Positions 62,179-64,000 of a stretch of 64,000 nt of DNA are shown here, piece by piece. Origin of the DNA: Rudaea sp. 3F27F6 (GTDB lineage: Bacteria > Pseudomonadota > Gammaproteobacteria > Xanthomonadales > Rhodanobacteraceae); the NCBI RefSeq assembly GCF_005503555.1, contig NZ_SCNG01000005.1, positions 124,001 to 188,000 on the forward strand, given 5' to 3'. Each line of letters starts with the position of its first letter. The first letter of the stretch is position 1. A program made the position numbers and the translations under genes. The notes below the pieces were generated by a model that worked only from the letters and a program-made list of their open reading frames with translations, was not told where the DNA came from and ran no database searches.

Positions 62179-62709
62179 ATGCCAATCGTCAATCGCCGTG
62201 AGTTCGCTGAGCTCGTGGGCTACAGCCCGCGTCAGGTCGCGGACTACCTTGATCGCGGCATGCCATGCGAGCGCAGCGGAAAGAAAGGGGAGGCCGTCGA
62301 GATCGATACGGCGAAAGCGATTCGCTGGATGATCGAGAACGTCCGCTTCGGCAGGCCCGTCTCGGATGATCGCGAGCGCTTGGCCGCAGCGCAGGCCGAT
62401 AAGGCCGAATTCGAAAACGCCGTTCGTCGTGGCGAGTTCGTCTCGATCTCGATGCACGGCGAATTGTTGCGAAGGCTGGCTGGTGAGGTTGCAGGGCAGA
62501 TGGCGGGGTTCCCCGGCCGCGTTGCGCCAACCGTCGCGAACATGAAGGACCCCGCGCTCGTACGCGCAAAGCTCATCGATGAATGCAATGACGTCCGCGA
62601 CGCTGTCGCCGGAGTTCTCGGGATCATCGCCGCGCAGTTCGATGGCGCTGGCGATCGAGTACCGGGCAGCTCAGGCGATAGCGAAAGCGCCGCCGAAGAC
62701 AACACCTGA
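62179..62709 (+). CDS. Terminase small subunit (Nu1-like)
   Basis: 176 residues. Winged-helix start PIVNRREFAELVGYSPRQVADYLDRGMPCERSGKKGEAVEIDTAKAIRWMIE, as in lambda Nu1. Then a helical region (ERLAAAQADKAEFENAVRRGEFVSISMHGELLRRLAGEVAGQMAGFPGRVA). It binds cos/pac DNA. It overlaps the large-subunit start by 68 bp. Confidence 0.88.
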   Translation: MPIVNRREFAELVGYSPRQVADYLDRGMPCERSGKKGEAVEIDTAKAIRWMIENVRFGRPVSDDRERLAAAQADKAEFENAVRRGEFVSISMHGELLRRLAGEVAGQMAGFPGRVAPTVANMKDPALVRAKLIDECNDVRDAVAGVLGIIAAQFDGAGDRVPGSSGDSESAAEDNT

Positions 62710-64000
62710 TACGTGGGCTGATGCGAACCGGCGCCTACCTAAGGGAAGCGCTGAGCCCGGCAAGTGGAAGTCATCGAAGACCCCGTGGACGATCGCGATC
62801 TGTCGGGCAGCGGTGAACCCGCGTGCTCGTCGCGTCGTGTTCTGTGAAGGATCGCAGGTCGCCAAGACCGAGACGATGTTCAACATCGCTGGGCACAAGC
62901 TCGATACCGATCCGGCGCCGATGTTGTTCGTCGGTCCAACGAAGTCGAACGTGAGCACGGTAATTGAACCGAGGTTCTCGGAGATGCTGCGGCAAAGCGC
63001 TTCGCTGGATGCGAAGACGTTGAAGGGTAGGAAAGCAAAAACACTCGCGAAGCAGATTGCTGGTGTGTTGTTTCGCTTTGCGTGGGCAGGTTCGCCAACT
63101 GAATTGGCCTCGCAACCGGCGCATACAGTGCTCCTGGACGAGATCGATCGCATGAAGGCGATTCCGGGCGAAGGCGATGTCGTGTCGATTTCGGAAGCTC
63201 GAACGGCAACGTTCATTGATGGGCGCCTTGTCATCGGATCGAGTCCGACCGAAGGCACCGTCGACATCGAGCGCCATCCTGTCACGGGAATCGATCACTG
63301 GAAGGTCGCGCCGGGCGATGCGATTGCTTCGGCGATCTGGTCGCTATGGCAGGAAGGGACGCGGTTCGAGTGGGCGATTCCATGTCCACACTGTCATCGC
63401 TTCTTCGTGCCGCGGTTCCAATTGCTTCGCTGGCCGGAAGGAAGCACTCCAAGACGCGCGCTACTTGAGGCGCGACTGACATGCCAGCGGTGCGGCGCGG
63501 AGATTGAGGACGCCGACAAGTTCGCAATGAATGCGGGCGGTACGTTCCTAGCCTGGGGGCAGGATGTCGTCGGCTACGATCCGGCGCAGGCTGGACGTCC
63601 TTGGCATCGGCAGCTTGGCTTCGGCGATGAAAACGGCGAAGTGACCGGCGAAGTCGAGGAATCGGACATCCAGAGTTTCTGGGTATCCGGTCTCTGCTCG
63701 CCGTGGGTCTCGTTCGGACAGCGAGCTGCGGCTTGGCTGCGCGCGGTGCGTAGTGGCGATCAGGATCGTGTTCGCGCCGTACTCAATACCGGATTCGGCG
63801 AGCTCTACGCGCTGCGTGGCGACGCGCCGGCTTGGGAGGACGTGAGGTTAGGCTGCTCGATCGAATATGCCTATGGCCGTGTACCGCAGGATGCGCAGCT
63901 TCTTTTCTGCACGATCGACGTCCAAAAGAATCGCCTCGTTTATGTCGTGCGAGCTTGGGGACCGTCGTTCGAATCGTGGCTCGTTGAGAAGGGTGAGATC
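62642..64000 (+). CDS. Terminase large subunit, GpA type (3' end cut by window edge)
   Basis: 453 codons visible with no stop before the edge. ATG at 62642, inside the small-subunit gene. Reads TPDTWADANRRLPKGSAEPGKWKSSKTPW, a Walker A-like CEGSQVAKTET (the GpA-type loop), Walker B HTVLLDEIDRM, then a zinc knuckle CPHC/CQRC. LLFCTIDVQKNRLVYVVRAWG starts the nuclease domain. Lambda-type terminases cut at cos, so this phage is probably cos-type; that is inferred from the family. Confidence 0.92.
   Translation, partial: MALAIEYRAAQAIAKAPPKTTPDTWADANRRLPKGSAEPGKWKSSKTPWTIAICRAAVNPRARRVVFCEGSQVAKTETMFNIAGHKLDTDPAPMLFVGPTKSNVSTVIEPRFSEMLRQSASLDAKTLKGRKAKTLAKQIAGVLFRFAWAGSPTELASQPAHTVLLDEIDRMKAIPGEGDVVSISEARTATFIDGRLVIGSSPTEGTVDIERHPVTGIDHWKVAPGDAIASAIWSLWQEGTRFEWAIPCPHCHRFFVPRFQLLRWPEGSTPRRALLEARLTCQRCGAEIEDADKFAMNAGGTFLAWGQDVVGYDPAQAGRPWHRQLGFGDENGEVTGEVEESDIQSFWVSGLCSPWVSFGQRAAAWLRAVRSGDQDRVRAVLNTGFGELYALRGDAPAWEDVRLGCSIEYAYGRVPQDAQLLFCTIDVQKNRLVYVVRAWGPSFESWLVEKGEI

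Overview
The window is high-GC proteobacterial DNA. Gene content and protein style (a TIGR02999-type ECF sigma factor near a TPR-type Ser/Thr kinase, GDCCVFCSYGD protein, fused E1 alpha/beta oxo-acid dehydrogenase, PyrD-MurB pair, cyanophycin genes) suggest a soil or water gammaproteobacterium near Lysobacterales/Rhodanobacteraceae. That placement is inference from family resemblance. Bases 1 to about 39.8 kb are host chromosome. From about 39.8 kb to the right edge lies a temperate, lambda-like, probably siphovirus-type prophage whose right end is outside the window.

Host part: a truncated Ser/Thr kinase, secreted proteins with C-terminal sorting-type tails, an ECF sigma factor, cytochrome b561, polysaccharide deacetylase, glutaryl-CoA dehydrogenase (gcdH), a pilin-like protein, GNAT and GST enzymes, a PL7 alginate lyase, and a 757-residue fused E1 dehydrogenase. 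Next come a 1205-residue secreted repeat protein, a TIGR03032 protein, a cyclase-FHA protein, murB and pyrD, a ribbon-helix-helix pair, and a copper module (MerR regulator plus CopA behind a 20-bp-spacer promoter). They are followed by amaB (lysine catabolism, same pathway as gcdH) and a GT39-like glycosyltransferase. The host part ends in a leftward cyanophycin operon: cphB, a CPBP membrane protease, cphA and a second Mur-ligase-type synthetase gene.

The most unusual host feature is in that last gene. A 527-bp element with inverted two-hairpin ends and a DUF559 endonuclease-like ORF sits inside it in frame, giving an uninterrupted 769-codon reading frame. The same two-hairpin repeat occurs without the endonuclease as a 132-bp inverted pair at 28.2 kb. 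The second hairpin changes sequence between copies but stays base-paired.

Prophage part: it abuts a tRNA-Arg(CCT) gene and starts with a tyrosine integrase and an excisionase-like gene. A leftward early operon (RecT, SSB, many small genes) runs from a promoter P_L near 46.84 kb. An immunity region (47 to 51 kb) holds accessory genes: a trypco2-domain protein, two membrane proteins and a TIR-domain protein. It is followed by a CI-like repressor, a Cro-like protein, CII, replication genes (initiator-like, DnaB), and RusA/NinB/Ref-like recombination genes. A probable late antiterminator, several accessory genes (NYN, GIY-YIG-like), the lysis cassette (endolysin-like, holin-like, nested Rz/Rz1) and the terminase subunits complete it. 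Five 15-bp operators of the form ACTAGC-N3-GCTA(G/T)T lie over P_L and P_R with matching geometry. Two genes that run off the edges (kinase, terminase large subunit) were found by direct translation.
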